Origin: Brevundimonas poindexterae
Lineage (GTDB): Bacteria > Pseudomonadota > Alphaproteobacteria > Caulobacterales > Caulobacteraceae
Length of the DNA stretch: 64,000 nucleotides
NCBI RefSeq assembly: GCF_020524625.1
Contig: NZ_JAIVLL010000001.1
Span: 1,054,001-1,118,000, forward strand
Reading direction: 5' to 3'
In this document: positions 45,857 to 54,203 of the stretch, piece by piece
Layout: each line of letters begins with the position of its first letter
Position numbering within the stretch: the first letter of the stretch is position 1
Translations under genes and position numbers: made by a program
Notes under the pieces: generated by a model
Told to the model about the DNA's origin: nothing
The model's database searches: none
Seen by the model: only the letters and a program-made list of their open reading frames with translations

Positions 45857-46834
45857 ATGGCCCACGACGCGCACGATTCCACCGAAAAGCCCCAGCACGC
45901 GCACGGCCACAATCACGGGCACGGGCACAGCCATGGGCATGGGCATGGACACAGCCATGGCCACGACCACGGCCCGGTCGACACCGGTGACTGGCGCTAT
46001 GCCGTGGGTCTGGGCGTCAATCTGCTGTTCGTCATCATCGAATTCGGCGCGGGCGCCTTTGCCGGCTCGACCGCCCTCATGGCCGACGCGGGGCACAACC
46101 TGTCCGATGTGCTGGGCCTCGCGATGGCAGGCGGCGCGGCCTGGCTGTCGCGGAGAAGTGCGCGCGGCTCGCTGACCTATGGCTATCGCAAGGGGACGGT
46201 GCTGGCCGCCCTGGCCAATGCCCTGCTGCTGATCCTGGCCTGCGGCTGGATCGGCTGGGAGGCGGTGCAGAGGTTCGTGGAACCCCAGCCCGTCGCCTCG
46301 GGGATCATCATGGCGGTGGCGGGCATCGGCTTCGTCATCAATCTGGGCACGGCGCTGCTGTTCCTGAAGGACCAGCACAAGGACCTGAATGTGCGCGGGG
46401 CCTATCTGCACATGATGGCCGATGCGGCGGTGTCGATCGGGGTGGTGCTGGCCGGCGGTCTGATCTGGATGACGGGCTGGTCGGTCGTCGATCCGATCTT
46501 CAGCCTGGTGATCGTGGCCGTGATCCTGTGGTCGACCTGGGGACTGCTGAAGGACTCCGTCAATCTGGCGCTGGACGGGGCGCCCGCCGGGATCGTGGTC
46601 GACCGGGTGCGCGAAGGCCTGCTGGCCGTGCCCGGAGTGACGGCCGTGCACGACCTGCACATCTGGGGCATGTCGACCACCGACGCCGCCCTGACCGCCC
46701 ATCTGGTGCACGAGCGGGCGGACGCCGCGGTCCTGCTGGCCGAGGTACAGGCGCTGGCCCGCCACACCTTCAACATCGACCACGTGACCATCCAGCTGGA
46801 GAGCGAGCCCCTGCACGACTGTCCGCAGTGCTGA
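45857..46834 (+). CDS. Cation diffusion facilitator (ZitB/CzcD type) metal exporter
   Basis: 325 residues. A His-rich cytosolic leader (HGHNHGHGHSHGHGHGHSHG, residues 16-35) should bind zinc or cobalt. Six membrane helices follow with the transport-site motifs STALMADAGHNLSDVLGL (Helix II, H-x-x-x-D) and HMMADAAVSIGVVLAG (Helix V, H-M-x-A-D). The C-terminal cytosolic domain ends VHDLHIWGMSTTDAALTAHL with TFNIDHVTIQLE. It exports Zn2+/Co2+/Cd2+ by proton antiport. It lies 9 nt after the membrane protein and 40 nt before the CobW gene. Confidence 0.95.
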   Translation: MAHDAHDSTEKPQHAHGHNHGHGHSHGHGHGHSHGHDHGPVDTGDWRYAVGLGVNLLFVIIEFGAGAFAGSTALMADAGHNLSDVLGLAMAGGAAWLSRRSARGSLTYGYRKGTVLAALANALLLILACGWIGWEAVQRFVEPQPVASGIIMAVAGIGFVINLGTALLFLKDQHKDLNVRGAYLHMMADAAVSIGVVLAGGLIWMTGWSVVDPIFSLVIVAVILWSTWGLLKDSVNLALDGAPAGIVVDRVREGLLAVPGVTAVHDLHIWGMSTTDAALTAHLVHERADAAVLLAEVQALARHTFNIDHVTIQLESEPLHDCPQC

Positions 46835-46874
46835 GGGCCTTTTCTTTCCGGGCCGGACGCTCCATCTAGCGCGC

Positions 46875-47960
46875 ATGACCGACAAGACACCCGTGACCGT
46901 GCTGACCGGCTACCTCGGCGCCGGCAAGACCACGCTTCTGAACCGCATCCTGACCGGGGACCATGGCAAGCGCTATGCCGTGATCGTCAACGAGTTCGGC
47001 GAGATCGGCATCGACAACGACCTGGTCGTCGGCGCCGACGAGGACGTGTTCGAGATGAACAACGGTTGCGTCTGCTGCACGGTGCGCGGCGACCTGATCC
47101 GCGTGGTGCAGGGGCTGATGAAGCGCCAGCGCCCCGGCAAGCCGGCGTTCGACGCCATCATCGTCGAGACCACGGGCCTGGCCGATCCCGGCCCGGTGGC
47201 CCAGACCTTCTTCGTCGACGACGATGTGCGCGAGAAGACGGTGCTGGACAGCGTGACCGCCCTGGTCGACGCCAAGCACGTCATGGCCCGCCTCGACGAC
47301 TCGAAGGAGGCGCGCGAGCAGGTGGCCTTCGCCGACCAGATCATCCTGAACAAGACCGATCTGGTGAACGCCGACGAGCTGGCCACCGTCGAGGCCCGGC
47401 TGCGGGGCCTGAACCCGCTGGCGCCGATCATCCGGGCCGAGCGCGCCGATGTGCCGCTGGACAAAATCCTCAACCGGCATGGCTTTGATCTGGGCCGGAT
47501 CAATGAGGTGCGACCCGACTTCCTCAATCCGCCGCACGGGGCCGAGGGCCATGTGCACGACGCGGACTGCGGCCACGATCACGGCCACGACCCTCACGAT
47601 CATGACCACGCCCATGACCACGACCACGACCACGACCATGGCCCCCGGGGCCATGCGCACGAGGACGACATCAAGGGCATCGCCCTGTCGCTGGACCGTC
47701 CGGTGAACGGTCAGCTCTTCACCCAGTGGCTGGACCAGTTGCTGGCGACCCAGGGCCAGAACATCCTGCGGGCCAAGGGCATCATCGATGTGGCGGGCGA
47801 GGACAAACGGCTGGTGTTTCAGGCCGTGCACATGATCCTGGAGGGCGACCTGCAGAAGCCCTGGGGCGAGGCCGAGCGCCGCTGGAGCCGCGCGGTCTTC
47901 ATCGGACGCGATCTGGACGAGGCCGCCCTGCGCAAGGGCTTTGAGGCCTGCGCGGCGTGA
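46875..47960 (+). CDS. CobW/COG0523 G3E GTPase with His-rich loop
   Basis: 361 residues. It is a metal chaperone GTPase. Motifs are complete: P-loop GYLGAGKTTLLNRIL (residues ~11-25), Walker-B-like ETTGLADP, the metal site GCVCCTVRGDL (CxCC), and NKTD for guanine binding. A 35-residue His/Asp run (HDADCGHDHGHDPHDHDHAH and onward, about 230-260) precedes the C-terminal CobW domain. Zinc is the most likely cargo, delivered to a target protein; cobalt is possible. Its stop (TGA) shares bases with the start of the next gene. Located in a metal-transport operon. Confidence 0.95.
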   Translation: MTDKTPVTVLTGYLGAGKTTLLNRILTGDHGKRYAVIVNEFGEIGIDNDLVVGADEDVFEMNNGCVCCTVRGDLIRVVQGLMKRQRPGKPAFDAIIVETTGLADPGPVAQTFFVDDDVREKTVLDSVTALVDAKHVMARLDDSKEAREQVAFADQIILNKTDLVNADELATVEARLRGLNPLAPIIRAERADVPLDKILNRHGFDLGRINEVRPDFLNPPHGAEGHVHDADCGHDHGHDPHDHDHAHDHDHDHDHGPRGHAHEDDIKGIALSLDRPVNGQLFTQWLDQLLATQGQNILRAKGIIDVAGEDKRLVFQAVHMILEGDLQKPWGEAERRWSRAVFIGRDLDEAALRKGFEACAA

Positions 47961-48373
47961 TGGAACACGTCGACCCCGCCCGCGACGCTATCGCCGCTTT
48001 CCGCGACCTGCCGGACGACCGGCCGGTGATGATGATCAATCTGGTGCGCTTCCGCCCGCAGGCCCTCTATCCGGCCGCCCATGCCATGACCGGCAAGACG
48101 ATCACCGGCGCCGACGCCTACAAGCTCTACCGGCGCGAGGCGGCTGCGCCCTTTTCCCGGGCCGGCGGCGAGCAGATCTGGACGGGTGTGCCGGAACTGA
48201 CCCTGATCGGCCCGCGCGACGAGGCCTGGGACATCGCCTTCATCGCCCGCTATCCGACGGGCGCCGCCTTCCTCGAAATGCTGCGCGATCCCGAATACCG
48301 CGAGGCCGTCGTCCACCGGCAGGCCGCCGTCAGCAATTCGCGCCTGATCCGCTGCGGCGAGGTGGAGGCGTGA
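47960..48373 (+). CDS. DUF1330-like small protein
   Basis: 137 residues from the ATG at 47960, which shares its A with the CobW stop (TGATG); a GTG 1 codon earlier is possible. The fold looks like a dimeric alpha/beta barrel: PVMMINLVRFRPQALYPAAHAMTG, then GADAYKLYRREAAAPFSRAGG, then WDIAFIARYPTGAAFLEMLRDPEYREAVVHR. The last is the typical DUF1330 end. No activity is known. Coupling to the CobW gene and to the beta-propeller gene (GTGA overlap) suggests a shared metal-related job. Confidence 0.8.
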   Translation: MEHVDPARDAIAAFRDLPDDRPVMMINLVRFRPQALYPAAHAMTGKTITGADAYKLYRREAAAPFSRAGGEQIWTGVPELTLIGPRDEAWDIAFIARYPTGAAFLEMLRDPEYREAVVHRQAAVSNSRLIRCGEVEA

Positions 48374-49335
48374 CGCAGCTCTCGTTTGACGCTCAGCCCA
48401 CTGCGGCCCTGTTCGACGCCTCGGGCGCCGTGTTTGCCCTGGGGGACGGTTCGATCCGGTTCGAGGACGGGACGGTGGTCGAGGCACACGACGGCGCCGT
48501 TCTGTGCGCCGTGCGGCATCCGTCCGGCCAGGGAGTCATCACCGGAGGCGACGACGGCAAACTGGTCTGGTCGCGCGCGGACGAGGTGGTGCCGCTGGCC
48601 GATGCGAAGGGCCGCTGGATCGACGCGGTCGCGGCATCCCCCGAAAGCGGTCTGCTGGCCTGGTCCTCGGGCAAGGTGGCGACCGTGCTCGATCCGTCGG
48701 ACGCGGCGTTCAAACGCGCCTTCACCCATGAGCGGACCGTGTCGGGGCTGGCGTTCGATCCCAAGGGCCGGCGACTGGTCGCCTCGACCTATGGCGGGGT
48801 GGCCCTGTGGTATGCGCGGATCGCCGAGCAGCAGCCCGCCCCGATGAAATGGGCCGGGTCGCATACGGGGGTGGCGGTGTCGCCCGACGGCGCCTTTGTC
48901 ATCACCACCATGCAGGACAACCAGCTGCACGGCTGGCGGCTGAAGGACCAGCGGAACCTGCGCATGGGCGGCTATCCGGCCAAGATCCGGTCGATGGCCT
49001 TCCTGTCGAGCGGCAAGCTGCTGGCCACGGCCGGGGCGGCGGGCGTGGTGCTGTGGCCGTTCGTCGGGTCGGACGGCCCAATGGGCAAGGAAGCCTCCGA
49101 GATCGGCTTTGAGGAAGGCGCCGTGGTCGTCCATGTGGCGGCGGCCGTGAAGCAGGGGCGGGTGGCCGCCGGTCTGGCCGACGGGCGCGTCTGGTGGGCC
49201 GATCCTGCGGGCCAGGGCCTCGCCTTCGTCAAGGCCGAGCGCGGGGCGCCGATCTGTGCCCTGGCGATGAGCGACGACGGCAAACGCCTGGCCTGGGGTG
49301 ACGAGGACGGTCAGGCCGGGATCGCCGAACTGTAG
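48370..49335 (+). CDS. WD40-like beta-propeller protein
   Basis: 321 residues from the GTG at 48370, overlapping the previous stop as GTGA. About seven WD40-type blades are seen, with motifs such as AVRHPSGQGVITGGDDGKLVW, SGLAFDPKGRRLVASTYGGVALW, GVAVSPDGAFVITTMQDNQLHGW and ALAMSDDGKRLAWGDEDGQAGIAEL. No signal peptide, so it is probably a cytosolic scaffold. WD40 proteins next to CobW GTPases are seen in Caulobacterales, which supports a role in metal-chaperone complexes. The link is by context only. Confidence 0.85.
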   Translation: MTQLSFDAQPTAALFDASGAVFALGDGSIRFEDGTVVEAHDGAVLCAVRHPSGQGVITGGDDGKLVWSRADEVVPLADAKGRWIDAVAASPESGLLAWSSGKVATVLDPSDAAFKRAFTHERTVSGLAFDPKGRRLVASTYGGVALWYARIAEQQPAPMKWAGSHTGVAVSPDGAFVITTMQDNQLHGWRLKDQRNLRMGGYPAKIRSMAFLSSGKLLATAGAAGVVLWPFVGSDGPMGKEASEIGFEEGAVVVHVAAAVKQGRVAAGLADGRVWWADPAGQGLAFVKAERGAPICALAMSDDGKRLAWGDEDGQAGIAEL

Positions 49336-49381
49336 CCCTCGCCCGCTTGCCTTGAGCCAGCGGCGCTGTTCATGATGCGGC

Positions 49382-50125
49382 ATGGCCCAAGCCCCGCACA
49401 TGCCGGAATTCCCTTCGGACAAGCCGAAGCGGCGGATCGGCTGTCTGGGTGTGACGCTGGTCGCGCTGGGCCTGGCCATCGTCCTGCCGGTCGGGTCGGT
49501 TCTGACCCATGCGGTGGTGCCGCCGCTGACGACCCTGCTGATGGTCGAGCGCGGCTTCGCCGGATCGCCGGCGGACTATCGCTGGCGCGGTCTGGACGAC
49601 ATCTCGCCGCGTCTGGTTGAGGCGGTGATCGCCTCGGAGGATGCGCGCTTCTGCAGTCACGACGGCTTCGACTTCGAGGCCATCGACGAGGCGATCAAGG
49701 CCAATGAGCGGGCGAAACGACGGGGCAGCGGCAAGGTGCGCGGCGCCTCGACCCTCAGCCAGCAGACGGCCAAGAACGTCTTTCTGTGGCCCGGGCGTGG
49801 GTGGGTCCGGAAGGGGCTGGAGGCCGGCTATACGGTGCTGATCGAGACCTTCTGGTCCAAGCGCCGCATCGTCGAGGTCTATCTCAACGTGGCCGAGTGG
49901 GCGCCGGGCGTCTATGGCGCCGAGGCGGCGGCCCAGCACTGGTTCGGCAAGTCGGCCAGGGACCTGTCGGCCCGCGAGGCCGCGCGTCTGGCAGCGGTGC
50001 TGCCCAGCCCGCGCCGCTACAATGCCTCCAGCCCCGGCCCCTATGTCCGCGGTCGCGCCCGGCGGGTTCAGGCGGCCATGGGCACGGTGCGCAATGACGG
50101 GCTGGCGGCCTGCGTGCTGGACTGA
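49382..50125 (+). CDS. mtgA: Monofunctional peptidoglycan glycosyltransferase
   Basis: 247 residues. It polymerises lipid II glycan strands at the inner membrane. One N-terminal membrane anchor (IGCLGVTLVALGLAIVLPVGSVL) is followed by the GT51 domain: LVEAVIASEDARFCSHDGFDFEAID (first motif with catalytic Glu), GASTLSQQTAKNVFLWPGRGWVRKG, then KRRIVEVYLNVAEWAPGVYGAEAAA. No transpeptidase domain is present, so it is MtgA rather than a class A PBP. It starts 46 nt after the propeller gene and may be read with it. Confidence 0.96.
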   Translation: MAQAPHMPEFPSDKPKRRIGCLGVTLVALGLAIVLPVGSVLTHAVVPPLTTLLMVERGFAGSPADYRWRGLDDISPRLVEAVIASEDARFCSHDGFDFEAIDEAIKANERAKRRGSGKVRGASTLSQQTAKNVFLWPGRGWVRKGLEAGYTVLIETFWSKRRIVEVYLNVAEWAPGVYGAEAAAQHWFGKSARDLSAREAARLAAVLPSPRRYNASSPGPYVRGRARRVQAAMGTVRNDGLAACVLD

Positions 50126-50204
50126 GGCGGACTTGACGCGCGCGGCGGGGAAGCGTCGGATGCGCGACAGTTAACAAGCCGGTTTGTGCAAGGCGGAGGA
50201 CCCC

Positions 50205-52115
50205 ATGAAACGCACCCTGACGATGACCGTAGCCCTGTGTGCCCTGGCGGCAGGCGCTGCAGGCTGTGCCGGCATGCCGGGCTTTATGACCGAACACGAC
50301 GGCGGCACTCAACAGGTCGCCAATTCGCCGGCCCGGACCAGCGCGTCCACCCCCGCCCTGACCGAAGCCAATCTGATGGGTCAGGCGCCGACCGCCGCCG
50401 AGGCCGCCGCCTTCGTCGCTGATGCCGAAAAGCAACTGGCCGAGGCGAGTGAATATGCAGGCCGCGTGGCCTGGGTGCGGGCGACCAACATCACCCACGA
50501 CACCATGTTGCTCGAGGCGCAGGCCAACGCCCAGTACACCGAGCTGTCGGTCAAGCTGGCCAATGAGGCGGCGCGTTTCAACGACGTCGAGGTGCCCTTC
50601 GACGTCCGCCGCAAGCTGAACATCCTGACCCAGGGCATCGTCCTGCCGGCGCCGAACAAGCCGGGGGCCGCGACCGAGCTGGCCGATATCACGACCCGGC
50701 TCGACTCGACCTATGCGACCGGCAAGTTCGAATATCAGGGCCGGATGATCACCCTGGACGAGGCCAGCCAGCTTCTGGCCGAAAGCCGCGATCCGGCCGA
50801 GACCAAGGCGCTGTACGAAGGCTGGCGGACCATTTCGCCGGTGATGGCCGACGACTACACCCGCATGGTCAACATCGCCAACGAAGGGGCCCGCGAGCTG
50901 GGCTTTGACGACGTCGGGGCCATGTGGCGCTCGGGCTATGACATGGAACCGGACGCCTTCGCCGCCGAGACCGACCGGCTGTGGGATCAGGTGAAGCCCT
51001 TCTACGAGAACCTGCACTGCTATGTGCGCTCGCGTCTGAACGAGCGCTATGGCGATCTGGTGCAGCCCGATAGCGGCCCGATCCGCGCGGACCTGCTGGG
51101 CAATATGTGGTCGCAGCAGTGGGGCAATATCTATGACGTCGTGGCGCCGAAGACCGGCGGCACCTCCAGCTATGACATGACCGAACTGCTGGTCGATGCG
51201 GGCTATGACGCCGAGAAGATGGTGCGCACGGGCGAGGGCTTCTACACCTCGCTGGGCATGGCCCCGCTGCCGGAGACCTTCTGGGAACGCAGCCAGATCA
51301 CCCGCCCGCGCGACCGCGAGGTCGTCTGCCACGCCTCGGCCTGGGACATCGACAACCTTGAGGATGTGCGCATCAAGATGTGCACCCAGGTCAATGCCGA
51401 GGACTTCTACACCGTGCACCACGAACTGGGGCACAACTTCTATCAGCGCGCCTATAAGGATCAGCCGTTCCTGTTCAAGAACGGCGCGAACGACGGTTTC
51501 CACGAGGCGATCGGCGACTTCATCGGCCTGTCGGCCCTGACGCCGACCTATCTGAACCAGATCGGTCTGCTGGACGAGGTTCCGGGCACGGACGAGGACA
51601 TCCCCTTCCTGCTCAAGATGGCGCTGGACAAGATCGCCTTCCTGCCATTCGGGCTGATGGTCGATCGCTGGCGCTGGGACGTGTTCTCGGGCGAGACCTC
51701 GCCTGCCGAATACAATGACGCCTGGTCGGCCAATATGCTGAAATACCAGGGCCTGGTGCCGCCGGGCGACCGTCCGGCCGACGCCTTCGACCCGGGCGCC
51801 AAATACCATATCCCGGGAAATACGCCGTACACGCGGTACTTCCTGGCGCACATCTACCAGTTCCAGTTCCACCGGGCGGCTTGCGAGCAGATCGGCTGGA
51901 CCGGACCGCTGCACCGCTGTTCGATCTACGGCAATGAGGCCGTCGGCCAGCGCTTCAACGCCATGATGGAAATGGGCCAGTCGCGGCCCTGGCCCGAGGC
52001 CATGTACGCCTTCACCGGTGAGCGTATGGGGGATGCCTCGGCCATCGCCGACTATTTCGCGCCGCTGGATGCCTGGCTGACCGAACAGAACAAGGGCAAG
52101 GACTGCGGCTGGTAA
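50205..52115 (+). CDS. M2 family peptidyl-dipeptidase (ACE-like), lipoprotein
   Basis: 636 residues from the ATG at 50205 (GGAGGA upstream). The signal ends at a lipobox with Cys21 (GAAGC), so it is an envelope lipoprotein. The peptidase M2 domain covers nearly the rest. The zinc site is HHELGH (His406 and His410, catalytic Glu407), and the third ligand Glu434 is in NDGFHEAIGDFIGL. The TDEDIPFLLKMALDKIAFLPFGLMVDRWRWDVF region is strongly ACE-like. It removes C-terminal dipeptides from peptides; bacterial members are best known from Xanthomonas and Stenotrophomonas. Substrate in this organism unknown. Likely supports peptide use. Confidence 0.96.
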   Translation: MKRTLTMTVALCALAAGAAGCAGMPGFMTEHDGGTQQVANSPARTSASTPALTEANLMGQAPTAAEAAAFVADAEKQLAEASEYAGRVAWVRATNITHDTMLLEAQANAQYTELSVKLANEAARFNDVEVPFDVRRKLNILTQGIVLPAPNKPGAATELADITTRLDSTYATGKFEYQGRMITLDEASQLLAESRDPAETKALYEGWRTISPVMADDYTRMVNIANEGARELGFDDVGAMWRSGYDMEPDAFAAETDRLWDQVKPFYENLHCYVRSRLNERYGDLVQPDSGPIRADLLGNMWSQQWGNIYDVVAPKTGGTSSYDMTELLVDAGYDAEKMVRTGEGFYTSLGMAPLPETFWERSQITRPRDREVVCHASAWDIDNLEDVRIKMCTQVNAEDFYTVHHELGHNFYQRAYKDQPFLFKNGANDGFHEAIGDFIGLSALTPTYLNQIGLLDEVPGTDEDIPFLLKMALDKIAFLPFGLMVDRWRWDVFSGETSPAEYNDAWSANMLKYQGLVPPGDRPADAFDPGAKYHIPGNTPYTRYFLAHIYQFQFHRAACEQIGWTGPLHRCSIYGNEAVGQRFNAMMEMGQSRPWPEAMYAFTGERMGDASAIADYFAPLDAWLTEQNKGKDCGW

Positions 52116-52228
52116 GCGCCACCGTTAACCGTTCATCTTGGTCGTTCCCTTAACCCCGCCTGCGGCATGATCGCCGCAGGTGTGGGCCCGTGCCCGCACA
52201 GAATGTGGAAACGGTCGGGACGACAGGC

Positions 52229-54100
52229 ATGCGCAAGTGGGCTGAAAGGCTGAAGGGCTTCTTCGGGGATCGCCGCGGGAATGTGGCGTTGATCTTCGGG
52301 CTGAGCCTGCCGGTCATGGTGCTGATGACGGTCGGCGGGGTGGACATCCACCGGGCTTCGACCGTGCGGGTGAACCTGCAGGACGCGCTGGACGCCTCGG
52401 CGCTGGCCGCCGCCCGTTCGCCGTATACCCAGCCGGCCGACATCCAGCGCGTGGGCATGAACGCCCTGCGCGCCAATCTGTCCAACTATCCGAACGTCGT
52501 CCTGCGCGAGGACAAGACCACCTTTGTGCTGAACGAGGACCAGGTGGTGGTCGCCCAGGGCTCGGTCGATGTGAAGACGCTGGTCGCCAATGTCTTCCTG
52601 CCGCCCTACGGGCAGTTCATGGACGACTTCCTGCCGGTCGGCGCCCATTCCGAGGTCAACCGCTCGTCCAAGAACCTCGAAGTGTCGCTGGTGCTGGACC
52701 TGACCGGCTCGATGAGCGGCAGCCGGGTCCAGGATCTGAAGGTGGCGGCCAAGGAGCTGGTCACCATGGTCGTCCAGGACATGCAGGAGCCCTATTATTC
52801 CAAGGTTGCGCTGGTCCCCTATTCGATGGGTGTGAATCTGGGCGATATCCATAATTCGGTGACCGGATCGCCGACCTCCTACCTCGGTATCAGCAATGTC
52901 GAATGGCAGGTGGGTCAGCCGAGCTACATCGAGAACATCACGCGCTCGAGCACGGGTGAGGTGACGACCACCTCGGGCCATGGCCTGTCGACGGGGGACT
53001 ATGTCTGGATCGACGACGTCGACGGCATGTACCAGATCAACGACAAGCCCTATCGCGTCGTCCGCACGGGCAGCGATACCTTCACCCTGCAGTACTGGAA
53101 CGGCAACGGCTGGAGCACGCTGCGGACCCGTTCGTCGGATGGCTACAGCCGCTACAGCCGCAATGGCCGCGTCCGCAAATGCCTGCAGTGGGACTGCTCG
53201 GTCGTGATCTCGACCACGGGCAACCACGGCTTCAGCGACGGCGACACCGTCTATATCGACAATGTCGGCGGCGCGACCCAGATCAACAACGCCGGCTACG
53301 AAGTCCAGGTCGTGAACCCGGCCAAATACGCCATCGGCGTTCCGGGCCCGCAGGTCGGCAGCTTCACCCACGGCGGCCGGTCCTGGTGCGGACAGTACGG
53401 CTGTGAGTGGCGCGTGTTCCGTAACCCCTATGGCAGCCTGAAGTGGTTCCGCAGCTCGAACTGCGTGGCCGAACGCACGGGCACCAACCGGTATACGGAC
53501 GTGTCGCCGAACGGATCGAACCGGATCCAGTTCAACTACTCCGGCACCTCCGGCAATGCCTGCCCGACCTCGCCGATCATCCCGCTGTCCAGCGACCGCG
53601 CGGGCCTGAAGTCGGCCATCGACAACTTCACCACCGACGGATCGACGGCCGCCCAGATCGGTACGGCCTGGGGCTGGTACACGGTGTCGCCGAACTTCAA
53701 CTCGCTGTGGCCGAACAGTGCGGCGGGCGCATATCGCGACCCGGACCTGCTGAAGGCCGTGGTGATCATGACCGACGGCGAGTTCAACACCCCCTATTGC
53801 TCGGGCGTGATCGCCCAGAACGCGGGCTCGGGTTCGGGCTCCTTGTCTGACAAGATCGCCTGTGACGCCACCAACGGCGATCCGTTCGACCAGACCGTGG
53901 CCCTGTGTGAGGCGATGAAGGCCCAGGGCGTGATCGTCTACACAGTCGGCTTCCAGCTGGATTCACGCGGCCGCGGCGCCCAGGTGCTGAACGCCTGCGC
54001 CAGTTCGGGGGCGGCCTTCCTGCCCGCCAGCGGTGCGGACCTGTCGGAAGCCTTCAAGGCCATCGGCCGCGACATCACCCGGCTGAGGATCTCGAAATAG
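52229..54100 (+). CDS. TadG-like pilus protein: vWA domain with two inserted repeats
   Basis: 623 residues from the ATG at 52229; a GTG 13 codons earlier is in frame. The N-terminus (RRGNVALIFGLSLPVMVLMTVGG) is a TadE/TadG-type prepilin-like membrane helix. A von Willebrand A domain starts near residue 150; its MIDAS begins with Asp157 (LVLDLTGSMSGS) and resumes late (AVVIMTDGEFNTPYC, ~525). Between them, about 240-375, two similar ~50-residue repeats occur: TTTSGHGLSTGDYVWIDDVDG and ISTTGNHGFSDGDTVYIDNVGG. These match the E1_FCCH-like repeat otherwise seen in phage tail proteins. The insert interrupts the vWA fold. No other tad gene is near, so it may be a stand-alone adhesin. Confidence 0.85.
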   Translation: MRKWAERLKGFFGDRRGNVALIFGLSLPVMVLMTVGGVDIHRASTVRVNLQDALDASALAAARSPYTQPADIQRVGMNALRANLSNYPNVVLREDKTTFVLNEDQVVVAQGSVDVKTLVANVFLPPYGQFMDDFLPVGAHSEVNRSSKNLEVSLVLDLTGSMSGSRVQDLKVAAKELVTMVVQDMQEPYYSKVALVPYSMGVNLGDIHNSVTGSPTSYLGISNVEWQVGQPSYIENITRSSTGEVTTTSGHGLSTGDYVWIDDVDGMYQINDKPYRVVRTGSDTFTLQYWNGNGWSTLRTRSSDGYSRYSRNGRVRKCLQWDCSVVISTTGNHGFSDGDTVYIDNVGGATQINNAGYEVQVVNPAKYAIGVPGPQVGSFTHGGRSWCGQYGCEWRVFRNPYGSLKWFRSSNCVAERTGTNRYTDVSPNGSNRIQFNYSGTSGNACPTSPIIPLSSDRAGLKSAIDNFTTDGSTAAQIGTAWGWYTVSPNFNSLWPNSAAGAYRDPDLLKAVVIMTDGEFNTPYCSGVIAQNAGSGSGSLSDKIACDATNGDPFDQTVALCEAMKAQGVIVYTVGFQLDSRGRGAQVLNACASSGAAFLPASGADLSEAFKAIGRDITRLRISK

Positions 54101-54123
54101 GCCAGGGCGGCCGCGTCGCTTCC

Positions 54124-54152
54124 CGCGACGCGGCGGCTCGCTGCCTGAGCGC
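54124..54152. repeat. Intergenic repeat, copy A
   Basis: 29 nt in the convergent gap between the TadG-like and oxygenase genes. It matches the inner 29 nt of copy B at 26 of 29 positions. The two copies start 48 nt apart, so they form a direct tandem pair. Confidence 0.7.
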
Positions 54153-54163
54153 AGATTGGGGCG

Positions 54164-54200
54164 CTAACGCTCGCGACGCGGTCGCTCGCTGCTTGAGCGC
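54164..54200. repeat. Intergenic repeat, copy B
   Basis: 37 nt ending 4 nt before the oxygenase stop. It matches copy C at 44332-44368 (33 of 37) and copy A (26 of 29 over the inner part). It reads CTAACGCTCGCGACGCGGTC at its start. Confidence 0.7.
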
Positions 54201-54203
54201 GGG

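Noticed and set aside
45857..46000. Short GGGCAC/GGCCAT-like repeats that could be taken for a satellite
   Set aside because: They are codons of the His-rich leader of the cation exporter (CAC/CAT and GGx), not an independent repeat.
49884..51914. 676-codon open frame on the minus strand
   Set aside because: Antisense to mtgA and the M2 peptidase gene, both with catalytic motifs. The product lacks recognisable structure.
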